From IMG/VR virus record IMGVR_UViG_3300042261_001186, positions 62,001 through 126,000 of that record: a stretch of 64,000 bases of DNA. One strand, written 5' to 3'. Positions 46,458 to 52,791 of this stretch are shown in pieces. Position 1 is the first letter of the stretch. Each line of letters opens with the position of its first letter. The notes under the pieces were generated by a model that did not search any database, was not told the origin of the DNA, and saw nothing but the letters and a program-made list of their open reading frames with translations. Source of the DNA: a virus. The position numbers and the translations under genes are program-made.

Positions 46458-46634
46458 ATGGAACGAAAAAATTTAGAAAAATTGACAAAGAGGGAACTGA
46501 TCGATTTGATGATGGAACACTATGATTGTCTGAAAAGAGTTGCTAAACGACATAAAGATGATTATGATAAAGGAAATTCTGATATGAATGATTGGAATTT
46601 TACTTATTATGCTGGAAAAAATTTCTGTGAATGA
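46458..46634 (+). CDS. Small helical protein, probably frameshifted
   Basis: 58 codons (MERKNLEKLTKRELIDLMME... to A-G-K-N-F-C-E). At the A6 run near 46616-46621 another frame continues as I-S-V-N-E-H-I-L-V-G-K-K-Y-P-D-A-N-R-F-R to TAA at 46728, overlapping the next gene's ATG in the same style as elsewhere in the array. A single-base change in the A-run would restore about 90 codons. Confidence 0.55.
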   Translation: MERKNLEKLTKRELIDLMMEHYDCLKRVAKRHKDDYDKGNSDMNDWNFTYYAGKNFCE

Positions 46635-46714
46635 ACACATCCTGGTCGGAAAGAAATATCCCGATGCAAATAGGTTTAGGAATACTTGTGAAGTGAAAAC
46701 TTTAAATAGACAAC

Positions 46715-46972
46715 ATGAAAAGAGTTAAAGAAATAGTCCTTGATTTCAACACCAAAATGCACTTGTTTTTCCCACAAGTAACTAAAACATATATTGGTGG
46801 TAGGAAATTATTGGTGGAAAATTTATATTTCTCTAATGATGATGATGAATGGGTATCTATAAACAAAAAAGGTGAATTATTTACTTTAGAAGAAGCTAAG
46901 GAATTTCTAAATAATATAGATAAATATTTAGGGAGTAAAAAAGACATAACAATAATATATCATGAATTGTAA
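46715..46972 (+). CDS. Unknown 85-residue array protein
   Basis: MKRVKEIVLDFNTKMHLFFP, then basic-hydrophobic strands (Y-I-G-G-R-K-L-L-V-E-N-L-Y-F) and a helix ending I-D-K-Y-L-G. It overlaps the next gene by 11 bases. It has neither tail motif. Helix-strand-strand-helix like the IEW family. Confidence 0.6.
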   Translation: MKRVKEIVLDFNTKMHLFFPQVTKTYIGGRKLLVENLYFSNDDDEWVSINKKGELFTLEEAKEFLNNIDKYLGSKKDITIIYHEL

Positions 46973-47195
46973 AGTAACTAGGGAACAAGTAGAGGATTTA
47001 AAGAATTTTCATATGGGTATAGATGTAGTTCAAGCTCTTGAAGCACAATTGATTAAGGAGTTAACTGAAAATATTTCAGAAAATATAAGAGTTAGGATTC
47101 AAACCATAAGAAGTTATGATTATCCTGAGTTAAAGAAATACAAACAAGTGTTTAATGAAGTAGATCCTTATGGAGAAGAAATGTGGGAGGAATAA
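46962..47195 (+). CDS. Array protein ending DPYGEEMW
   Basis: 77 residues, two helices (TREQVEDLKNFHMGIDVVQA; LIKELTENISENIRVRIQTI) and end K-Y-K-Q-V-F-N-E-V-D-P-Y-G-E-E-M-W-E-E. The K-Y-K-Q-V-F-[N/S]-E-V-D-P block is the same as in the GC-rich gene at 47436, although codon choice differs. GGGAGGA sits 8 bases before the next ATG. Confidence 0.7.
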   Translation: MNCKVTREQVEDLKNFHMGIDVVQALEAQLIKELTENISENIRVRIQTIRSYDYPELKKYKQVFNEVDPYGEEMWEE

Positions 47196-47197
47196 TT

Positions 47198-47434
47198 ATG
47201 AAAAATGTTATGATAGTGGAAAACGTAAATCCGACCGGCGAAATCGTATTGAAAGGGACGTTCGTGACTTTCTCAATTAAGAATTCCGGTAGGTTCTATG
47301 ATGTTGAGATGTATAAATCCGCGTTGGCCGAGATATTGGCCAGAAAAGCCGAAAACGAGGAAAAGAAAAAACAGGCTTTCTGCCAGGTGTTCAGCGATGT
47401 GGACCCATACGGGGAAGAAGAATGGGAGGCTTGA
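47198..47434 (+). CDS. Array protein ending DPYGEEEW; start of GC-rich island
   Basis: 78 residues (MKNVMIVENVNPTGEIVLKG..., helix LAEILARKAENEEKKKQ, end V-F-S-D-V-D-P-Y-G-E-E-E-W-E-A). The first 15 codons are AT-rich like upstream; from about 47215 codons become GC-rich (CCGACCGGC, GCGTTGGCC). The base shift inside one gene marks the left edge of an imported or differently evolved block. Confidence 0.7.
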   Translation: MKNVMIVENVNPTGEIVLKGTFVTFSIKNSGRFYDVEMYKSALAEILARKAENEEKKKQAFCQVFSDVDPYGEEEWEA

Positions 47435-47435
47435 C

Positions 47436-47921
47436 ATGGCATTGGTTAAAATGACGAACGCGACGCAGGAATTCAAGGACAACCTGACGGCGCAAGCGAG
47501 GTACCTCGAAATAGAAAACACTTACTTAGGCAGCGTGAATAGGGATTGCTGGGTATGGACTGGCAGGTGCTTCGCGCAGACTCTGAAAGGCAAAAACTTG
47601 AATTTGGATGGACACCGCGATTTCGGATGGATGAATTTCAAGGGATTCTCAAGAATAGACGGGTGCCCGGTTTTCTTAGTGCCTGAGAATTTCGCTGCAG
47701 GGGATAGATATGCTAGGATGATAGAAGTGTTCGGATTGATGACTTTGAACGCGGACGGAACGGCGAAGCATTATCAAAAAAACGATTTGCGGTTCCAATT
47801 GATAGAGCCTGTTTTTGAGGTGAGATATGCGCCCGGATACAAGCCTCTCCCTATGAAAAAATACAAGCAAGTCTTCAGCGAAGTCGATCCTTTCGGCGAA
47901 GAGAACTGGGAGGAGGATTGA
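47436..47921 (+). CDS. Array protein ending DPFGEENW (GC-rich)
   Basis: 161 residues: helix (T-Q-E-F-K-D-N-L-T-A-Q-A-R-Y-L), C-W-V-W-T-G-R-C-F-A-Q-T-L, F-G-W-M-N-F-K-G-F, strand-rich end and K-Y-K-Q-V-F-S-E-V-D-P-F-G-E-E-N-W-E-E-D. Unlike most array genes it has several Trp and Cys. The start lies one base after the previous stop, with GGGAGG just before it. No family recognised. Confidence 0.7.
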   Translation: MALVKMTNATQEFKDNLTAQARYLEIENTYLGSVNRDCWVWTGRCFAQTLKGKNLNLDGHRDFGWMNFKGFSRIDGCPVFLVPENFAAGDRYARMIEVFGLMTLNADGTAKHYQKNDLRFQLIEPVFEVRYAPGYKPLPMKKYKQVFSEVDPFGEENWEED

Positions 47922-48144
47922 TAGACGACAGGGAATACGTGAAAAGGCTGAAGTTTTTCAGGGAGCTGAAAATGACAAAGACAAATGGGCATCTTTCAGC
48001 GACGCAGAAAGGGGCCTGCTTTTGGAAAAAATGAGGGAAGTCTCCGATTATTCCGCGAATTTCAGGAAAAACAGAAAATTTAAAAAACTGCAAAAATATA
48101 AAGAAATAGACCCTTACGGGGAAGAAAACTGGGAGGACGATTGA
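47918..48144 (+). pseudogene. Frameshifted array gene ending DPYGEENW (GC-rich)
   Basis: A TTG at 47918 overlaps the previous stop (TTGA) and opens I-D-D-R-E-Y-V-K-R-L-K-F-F-R-E-L-K. After this, a neighbouring frame gives N-D-K-D-K-W-A-S-F-S-D-A-E-R-G-L, a helix, K-Y-K-E-I-D-P-Y-G-E-E-N-W-E-D-D. One missing A in the AAAA run near 47970 would join them into a 76-residue protein. Deletion or read error are both possible. The tail still abuts the next ATG at 48146. Confidence 0.6.
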
Positions 48145-48145
48145 T

Positions 48146-48379
48146 ATGGGCGGGAGCTTAAGGATTACGACTAAATTCAACAAATATGCGATCGCGGAAT
48201 CAAAAGGCATAGACATGCTGAAAATAATAGAAGACGATTTGATAAGGCAGATGAAAAACTTAGGTTATCACAAATACGAAGTGATTAGGCACGATGATTC
48301 TATCGTCGTTCAATCCTGCACCGGAACAAGGATTTTTTCAGAAGTCGATCCTTTGGGCGAAGAAATATGGGAGGACTGA
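48146..48379 (+). CDS. Array protein ending DPLGEEIW (GC-rich)
   Basis: 77 residues: basic start (MGGSLRITTKFNKYAIAESK), helix (DMLKIIEDDLIRQMKNLGYH), strand pair, end R-I-F-S-E-V-D-P-L-G-E-E-I-W-E-D. The C-terminal GGGAGGA and TGATGG link it to the Vsr gene, whose ATG overlaps this stop by one base. Confidence 0.7.
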   Translation: MGGSLRITTKFNKYAIAESKGIDMLKIIEDDLIRQMKNLGYHKYEVIRHDDSIVVQSCTGTRIFSEVDPLGEEIWED

Positions 48380-48834
48380 TGGCCAAATACGAATTCGAGA
48401 CCACCGACGCGAGAAGGGAAATCATGAAAAAAATAAAAGCCAAGGACACGAAAACGGAAGTGGCTTTCAGGAAAGAATTGTGGAGGCTCGGAATAAGGGG
48501 GTACAGGAAAAACAGCAAGAAAGTCTTCGGAAAGCCGGATCTGTCTTTTTCGAAGAAAAAAATAGCGGTTTTCATAGACGGGGAATTCTGGCACGGATTG
48601 GAATTTGAAAAGACGGCGAAGATAAAATCGAACGCCTCTTATTGGTTGCCCAAAATAGAAAGGAACATCCAACGGGACAAAGAGGTTAACGAAAGATTGA
48701 AAGAAGAAGGTTGGACGGTCTTGAGGTTTCCGGAAAAGAAGAAAACCAAAAAAGACATTATCTCGGCGGCGAACAAAGTGATCGAGGCGCTGGGACAAAA
48801 AATAAAAGACGCAGATGGGATTGTTAAATGTTGA
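48379..48834 (+). CDS. Vsr-like mismatch endonuclease
   Basis: The 151-residue protein follows the very-short-patch repair nuclease plan: T-T-D-A-R-R-E-I-M-K-K-I-K-A-K-D-T at the start, E-V-A-F-R-K-E-L-W-R-L-G, G-K-P-D-L-S-F (catalytic Asp), A-V-F-I-D-G-E-F-W-H-G, Y-W-L-P-K-I-E-R-N-I-Q-R-D, G-W-T-V-L-R-F. Vsr nicks at T:G mismatches made by deamination of 5-methylcytosine. The zinc Cys/His set of E. coli Vsr is not obvious, so a role as a restriction-type nuclease is also possible. The ATG at 48379 (GGGAGGA before it) is chosen over 48367. Confidence 0.75.
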   Translation: MAKYEFETTDARREIMKKIKAKDTKTEVAFRKELWRLGIRGYRKNSKKVFGKPDLSFSKKKIAVFIDGEFWHGLEFEKTAKIKSNASYWLPKIERNIQRDKEVNERLKEEGWTVLRFPEKKKTKKDIISAANKVIEALGQKIKDADGIVKC

Positions 48835-48868
48835 AAAAAAAGAGGAAGATTAATCTTCCTCTTTTTTT
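48834..48868. terminator. Bidirectional terminator at the island's right edge
   Basis: GAGGAAGATT and AATCTTCCTC (48842-48861) form a perfect palindrome with A7 before and T7 after. It ends both the long plus-strand array and the minus-strand DHFR operon, and overlaps the last codons of the DUF1289 gene. Confidence 0.85.
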
Positions 48869-49005
48869 ATTCTATCCAATACATTTTGTTTTTCTTCATT
48901 AGTATATTTATTCCATTTGGATATTTCTTCTTTTGTTCGTTTACAACCTATGCATACACCTTCTTCTAAAATGCATATATGTTGACAGGGACTTTTAACT
49001 TCCAT
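48850..49005 (-). CDS. DUF1289-family protein
   Basis: 51 residues: K-S-P-C-Q-H-I-C-I-L-E-E-G-V-C-I-G-C-K-R-T-K-E-E-I-S-K-W, then a helix with T-N-E-E-K-Q-N-V-L-D-R-I. The C-x3-C-x6-C-x2-C layout with G-C-x-R-T-x-E-E-I-x-x-W is the DUF1289 signature; the Cys probably bind a metal. Function of the family is unknown. The ATG lies within the last codons of the gene before it (11-base overlap). Too short to be found by length alone. Confidence 0.8.
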   Translation of the reverse strand: MEVKSPCQHICILEEGVCIGCKRTKEEISKWNKYTNEEKQNVLDRIKKEED

Positions 49006-49234
49006 TTTTATTATCTGGTATTTCTATTATTTTTGGTTTATCTGGTATTTCTGGATTATCTGGCATTAATGGAATTTCTTCTACATCAGGTTTTTGTGGT
49101 AATATTTCTACACTTGAAAATGTAAAAAATTTTCTAGTTAATTTAGCAGGTATAGGTTTTCCTTCTTCATAAAGAGTGTTTATTTCCTTGTGTTTCTTAA
49201 TAAGTTTCTTTAATGCTTTTATATTTATTTTCAT
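48995..49234 (-). CDS. Small protein with Pro-rich acidic end
   Basis: 79 residues: basic helix (MKINIKALKKLIKKHKEINT), a short strand, then E-I-P-x-x-P-D-N-P-E-I-P-D-K-P repeats. The second half is likely unstructured. It overlaps the DUF1289 start and lies in the DHFR operon. Confidence 0.65.
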   Translation of the reverse strand: MKINIKALKKLIKKHKEINTLYEEGKPIPAKLTRKFFTFSSVEILPQKPDVEEIPLMPDNPEIPDKPKIIEIPDNKNGS

Positions 49235-49244
49235 TTAGTTTTTA

Positions 49245-49622
49245 TTATTTTTTAGACAATTTAGCCTTATATCCAAAATCAAATGGGGAACCTTCTTGCC
49301 ATTCTTGTGTTTGTCCATTATAAACTCTGGGTATTTCATTCATCATCAATGAATCTTTAAATAAATCACAATCTACACCAACATTAGAATTCAAATCTAA
49401 TGTATGTTCTTCATCACATAATTCAAGATTCATTTTTAGAACTTTGATTTCTTCTTCCAATATCCTCTGACTACTGGCAAATTTTTCTAAAATTGCAGGA
49501 GATTGTTGAAAAGATATAGTTTTTTCAACTAACCCATTCAATATTTTTATTTCTCTCTCTTTCTTAGCGATTTCTTCAGAAATACTAAGTGATACTTCTT
49601 CGTAATTAATTCGGTCTTTCAT
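49245..49622 (-). CDS. Unknown coiled-coil protein
   Basis: 125 residues; residues 10-65 are charged helix (SEEIAKKEREIKILNGLVEK), followed by a loop with V-D-C-D-L-F and an F-D-F-G-Y-K end. Its start overlaps the DHFR stop by 17 bases, suggesting coupled translation. No family recognised. Confidence 0.65.
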   Translation of the reverse strand: MKDRINYEEVSLSISEEIAKKEREIKILNGLVEKTISFQQSPAILEKFASSQRILEEEIKVLKMNLELCDEEHTLDLNSNVGVDCDLFKDSLMMNEIPRVYNGQTQEWQEGSPFDFGYKAKLSKK

Positions 49623-50121
49623 AGATTTCGTATGTATAATTATATTCGTTTTTTTCGTCTTTTTTATGTTCTTCCTTGAATGTTATTCTCCAATCATCAT
49701 CATTGATATAAGGAAAATAAGTATCTCCTTCAATATTACAATCTATCCTAGTTATATACATCTTATTTGCATAAGGCATAAATTGTTTATAAATAGAACC
49801 TCCACCAATAATGAAGATTTCATCTTTTAATTCACCCATTTCATTATTAATGAAATTAGCATCTTCTATAGCATCTTTGATACTATTAACTACAACACAT
49901 CCTCTGATATTCTTATCTTTTTCATCACTGATAACTATGTTGTACCTATTGGGTAAAGCAGACCCTATGGAATCAAATGTTTTCTGACCCATTATAACAA
50001 TATGTTGAGTGGTCAACTCTTTGAATCTTTTTAAGTCAGCTGATTGTTTCCATAGGAGGGTGTTATTCCCTCCTATGCAACCATTGTTTGATATTGAAAC
50101 TATTATACTTATGTCTTTCAT
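49606..50121 (-). CDS. Dihydrofolate reductase
   Basis: This 171-residue enzyme reduces dihydrofolate with NADPH for thymidylate and purine synthesis. All landmarks are present: I-V-S-I-S-N-N-G-C-I-G, L-L-W-K-Q-S-A-D-L-K-R-F-K-E-L-T (acidic substrate residue in the helix), I-V-I-M-G-Q-K-T-F-D-S-I-G, L-P-N-R-Y-N-I-V-I-S, I-F-I-I-G-G-G-S-I-Y (NADPH loop), G-D-T-Y-F-P and Y-T-Y-E-I-Y-E-R. T4-like phages often carry it next to thymidylate synthase, but no such gene is in this window. Catalytic acid replaced by Gln/Ala context near residue 26 deserves checking. Confidence 0.9.
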   Translation of the reverse strand: MKDISIIVSISNNGCIGGNNTLLWKQSADLKRFKELTTQHIVIMGQKTFDSIGSALPNRYNIVISDEKDKNIRGCVVVNSIKDAIEDANFINNEMGELKDEIFIIGGGSIYKQFMPYANKMYITRIDCNIEGDTYFPYINDDDWRITFKEEHKKDEKNEYNYTYEIYERPN

Positions 50122-50405
50122 GATAATGATTTATATAAATTTAGAATTTTTGTGTCATAATGTTTGTCTATTTCCCTAGAATCAAAAAGGAATTCAGCAG
50201 TGTTCAGTGCTAATTTCATATCAGCAATTCTTTCACACATTGTGTTGTAAGATTCAGAGTATTTGGTGTAATCTTCTTTGAAATCAATGTTTTTATGTTC
50301 TTGTATTGTTACAGATAATTTTAAGCAGTTATCTAAAATTTGTTCCAGCATCATAGCTTCACCAAATTTCATTACTAAGTCTTGGGTTAAATCTTTGTTG
50401 TTCAT
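50118..50405 (-). CDS. Unknown 95-residue helical protein
   Basis: Helical throughout: KFGEAMMLEQILDNCLKLSV, then Y-N-T-M-C-E-R-I-A-D-M-K. Start MNNKDLTQDLVM. First gene after the host-type promoter and coupled to DHFR by a 4-base overlap. Helical layout recalls MazG-type folds, but no E-E-x-x-E/E-x-x-D motif is visible. Confidence 0.65.
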   Translation of the reverse strand: MNNKDLTQDLVMKFGEAMMLEQILDNCLKLSVTIQEHKNIDFKEDYTKYSESYNTMCERIADMKLALNTAEFLFDSREIDKHYDTKILNLYKSLS

Positions 50406-50456
50406 AATTTTTTAGTTTTAAATTAGTTTGTTAATTTTCTTTAAAATTATATGTTA

Positions 50457-50487
50457 CAAAGATAACATAGTTTTAAAAATATAAAAA
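50457..50487 (-). promoter_or_regulatory. Bacteroidetes-type promoter of the DHFR operon
   Basis: On the minus strand TATCTTTG (50457-50464) with a T-rich -33 region 19-20 bases upstream. ATG of the first gene is about 52 bases downstream. Confidence 0.6.
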
Positions 50488-50493
50488 ATTTTA

Positions 50494-50524
50494 TTTAATA
50501 TATAGTTTTATAAAATTATATATA
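50494..50524 (+). promoter_or_regulatory. Tandem late-type boxes
   Basis: TTTAATATATA (50494-50504) and AATTATATATA (50514-50524). The second lies 7 bases before the ATG at 50532, not the usual 5. After each box, the codon at the 5-base spacing is ATA. Confidence 0.4.
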
Positions 50525-50531
50525 GGGTTAT

Positions 50532-50984
50532 ATGAATAATTTGAAAACATACAATAGTTACTTGAATGAAGGTAGGTTAATGGCTCAAAAAGAATATGAT
50601 GAAGTGTTGATAAAGATAATGAATAATATGAAAAAGTTTGTGAATGTTGCTAAAATTGAAGTAACTAAAACTAGTACAGCTAGGTATGATAAGATAAATT
50701 ATTATTATGAATATAACAAAAGTGATTATAAAGAAAGAGCACATATGGATGTTGATCCCTTAGGTGAAGATGATTGGGATGATGACAATGTTAAAAATAG
50801 GACATTGAATTTGAGAGCAAAATATGAAGAAGATGTTGGGTTTTTTCATAAAATAAAAGAATATGATTTTTGGATAAACAATGAAAAGCTTCAAATATCA
50901 ACCTATCTTATCAAGGATTTTATAAACTTATTGAAAAAGGCTAAATCAGATAGTATTAAAAAAAAATTTTTAGAAGATGTATAA
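50532..50984 (+). CDS. Head-peptide/DP-loop family, member 1
   Basis: 150 residues: MNNLKTYNSYLNEGRLM (L-N-E|G), helix (YDEVLIKIMNNMKKFVN), strands, then D-V-D-P-L-G-E-D-D-W-D-D in a loop near residue 75, a strand pair (F-W-I-N-N-E-K-L-Q-I-S) and a closing helix. First of six consecutive paralogues to 53197. The next start overlaps by 8 bases. Confidence 0.75.
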   Translation: MNNLKTYNSYLNEGRLMAQKEYDEVLIKIMNNMKKFVNVAKIEVTKTSTARYDKINYYYEYNKSDYKERAHMDVDPLGEDDWDDDNVKNRTLNLRAKYEEDVGFFHKIKEYDFWINNEKLQISTYLIKDFINLLKKAKSDSIKKKFLEDV

Positions 50985-51540
50985 ATTAAAAACATATGAA
51001 GAATACCAATTAAATGAAGCTAAGTACTTCAATAAACAAATGTATGATCCATTAATCACTAAAATTTGTGACATACTAGAAACAGGTGTCAGGTTGGATA
51101 GGTTAAGGGTGAATAAAGATAGTCAGGGACTCCTGGGCATGAGAGTGTATAATAGAGTTTGTAATGATCATTATCAATATACATACATAAAAAATGATTA
51201 CATTAAAAGGAATCACACAGAAAATGATCCTTATGGTGAAGATGAGGAATTGAATCCTGCAGAAACACTTGTCATAATAGCTAGAAAAGTCACCACTAGA
51301 ATTTGGAAAAGAAAACTTCAGGAGTTTGTGAAATACCCTAGTTATAAGATGAGTATAAATGGTTATGATATCAGAGTTTCAAATTACTTAGTTAAAAGGT
51401 TTATATATATAATGGAGAATGCCAAGAAGATAAAGGAGAGAGAAGATAAGAATTATCAAAAACAAAGAGAAATTGAAGCAAAAATAAGAAGAGAACAAGA
51501 AGACCTTGAAAAAAGGGATAAATGGATGAGTTCAATATGA
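50977..51540 (+). CDS. Head-peptide/DP-loop family, member 2
   Basis: 187 residues: MYKLKTYEEYQLNEAKYF (L-N-E|A), helix (PLITKICDILETGV), strands, E-N-D-P-Y-G-E-D-E-E near residue 84 where the Trp is lost, strands with M-S-I-N-G-Y-D-I-R-V-S, helix, and a long Arg/Glu/Gln helix at the end. The loss of Trp makes this a natural variant for testing the motif. Confidence 0.75.
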   Translation: MYKLKTYEEYQLNEAKYFNKQMYDPLITKICDILETGVRLDRLRVNKDSQGLLGMRVYNRVCNDHYQYTYIKNDYIKRNHTENDPYGEDEELNPAETLVIIARKVTTRIWKRKLQEFVKYPSYKMSINGYDIRVSNYLVKRFIYIMENAKKIKEREDKNYQKQREIEAKIRREQEDLEKRDKWMSSI

Positions 51541-51941
51541 AAAACTTGATAACATATAAACAATACCTCAATGAAGGTTGGTTCAGTGGTAAACATGATG
51601 GTATAGGCAGGAAAATATATCAATATGTCTTTGATAGAGATGATATAGAATATGTTTATAGTGGAGGTGGTGATTATTACACTTTTTATTTAAAACCTAC
51701 TGCTATACAAAACCCAGAGGCTGATCCTTTAGGTGAAGATGATTGGAATGAAAATATAGATAATCATCCTATACGAATTTATGTAAGTGGTGAATATAAA
51801 TTGAGATTAGATGGTGAAAACATAGATGTTTCTTCAGGTATAGTTAAAAAAATATACAAAGAACTCAAAAATAAAGCTAAAAAAATAGCAGACAAGAAAC
51901 TACAAGATAAAATAGATAGAGCAGAAAAATTATTAAGATAA
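51537..51941 (+). CDS. Head-peptide/DP-loop family, member 3
   Basis: 134 residues from the ATG that overlaps the previous stop (ATGA): MKNLITYKQYLNEGWFSGKH. Then I-Y-Q-Y-V-F-D-R-D-D-I-E-Y, Y-Y-T-F-Y-L-K-P, E-A-D-P-L-G-E-D-D-W-N-E, Y-K-L-R-L-D-G-E-N-I-D-V-S and a Lys-rich helix. N-E-G-W-F-S after the cut site is shared with member 4. Confidence 0.75.
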   Translation: MKNLITYKQYLNEGWFSGKHDGIGRKIYQYVFDRDDIEYVYSGGGDYYTFYLKPTAIQNPEADPLGEDDWNENIDNHPIRIYVSGEYKLRLDGENIDVSSGIVKKIYKELKNKAKKIADKKLQDKIDRAEKLLR

Positions 51942-51955
51942 AAAAAAATATTAAT

Positions 51956-52378
51956 ATGAATAATCTAAAGACATATGAAGAAATGGGTTGGTTTTCTAAA
52001 AAACCAAAATTTCTTGTAAAACCAGATGATGATGTTGCAACTAAACTTTTAGATTTTATAGTTAAACATTGTGATGAAATAGATTTACGAAATGATGCTG
52101 GTGATTACAGAATAAAAGTTTTCAGTATAAAACAAAAATCAGAGAATCCAGCAGATGATCCTTTAGGTGAAGATGATTGGGATGAAGAATCAACGGTAAT
52201 TGTAAAATTAGACTCTAGATATGAAAGATTGACTATTGATGATCAACTTCTAGATGTTTCTGTAGACCTTAAACTTAAAATTAATGATGCTTTAGATAAC
52301 ATATTAACATTGAGAGCGAACAAGATAAAACAGGCTAAGATAGACAAAATGCATAATCTTTTAAAAAAATTTGACTAA
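51956..52378 (+). CDS. Head-peptide/DP-loop family, member 4
   Basis: 140 residues: MNNLKTYEEMGWFSKKPKF (here the L-N-E is reduced to E-E-M|G), helix (ATKLLDFIVKHCDEIDL), strands, A-D-D-P-L-G-E-D-D-W-D-E, L-T-I-D-D-Q-L-L-D-V-S, helix, and I-K-Q-A-K-I-D-K-M. K-H-C-D-E-I-D-L is shared with members 5 and 6, so 4-6 are recent duplicates. Confidence 0.75.
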   Translation: MNNLKTYEEMGWFSKKPKFLVKPDDDVATKLLDFIVKHCDEIDLRNDAGDYRIKVFSIKQKSENPADDPLGEDDWDEESTVIVKLDSRYERLTIDDQLLDVSVDLKLKINDALDNILTLRANKIKQAKIDKMHNLLKKFD

Positions 52379-52791
52379 TGATGAAAAATTTGAAAACATA
52401 TGATGAATTATATGAAGGTTGATTTAAGTCAACTCCGAAACCAGATGATGCTGCAGCTGAAAGGCTCCTACAATACATAGTAAATCATTGTGATGAAATA
52501 GATTTGATATCAACACATGGTGGATATCATTACAATTTTGACATAAAAGAGAAAATACATAATGAAGAAGATCAATTAGGTGAAGAAGATTGGGGAGAAG
52601 TTATTCCAGTACATTTTGAAGGTGATAGATGGCTTTCTATTGATGGAGAAACATTGGATTTGTCTAAGAAAATGGGTTGGAAAATAAAAGATGCTTTGAA
52701 AAATCTAGATATATTGAAAAAAAACAAGATAAAACAGAGCAAGATAGATAGGATGGATAATTTAATAAAAAAATTAAATAAACATGAATAA
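52378..52791 (+). pseudogene. Head-peptide/DP-loop family, member 5, with Trp-to-stop change
   Basis: From ATG 52378/52381: M-K-N-L-K-T-Y-D-E-L-Y-E-G, then TGA (52420-52422) exactly where sisters have TGG for G-W-F, then F-K-S-T-P-K-P-D-D and an open frame to 52791 with V-N-H-C-D-E-I-D-L, N-E-E-D-Q-L-G-E-E-D-W-G and I-K-Q-S-K-I-D-R-M. A single G-to-A change explains it. The rest shows no decay, so the mutation is recent, suppressed, or an error. Reinitiation at a later ATG would make a product without head peptide. Confidence 0.65.

Larger units (their letters stand above)
47205..48833 (+). other. GC-richer island
   Basis: From about 47205 to the Vsr stop, codons use far more G and C than anywhere else in the window (GCG, CGC, GGC, CTC and TCG are frequent). 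It spans five genes, four with DP tails whose peptide matches the AT-rich ones but whose codons do not. The right edge is sharp: the terminator at 48834 and everything beyond is AT-rich again. No integrase, repeats or tRNA lie at the edges. Confidence 0.7.

Noticed and set aside
25753-48379. Tails explained only as ribosome-binding DNA with no peptide role
   Set aside because: DP motifs also sit in mid-protein, at N-termini and in polyproteins where no gene starts, and the GC-rich island keeps the peptide with different codons. For the IEW tail alone the DNA-level explanation remains possible.
37278-48379. Integron-like cassette array
   Set aside because: No tyrosine integrase, attC-type fold-back sites or promoter-proximal capture site were seen; seams are coding and in operon order.
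47273-48798. Long minus-strand frames in the GC-rich island
   Set aside because: They lie opposite the DP-tail genes and Vsr and arise because GC-rich codons lack stop complements; their products have no recognisable order.
38351-52791. Reassignment of TGA (as Trp) in this phage
   Set aside because: The TGA in place of Trp at 52420 is a single case. TGA is used as the normal stop in many intact genes, often with the next start overlapping it (ATGA).
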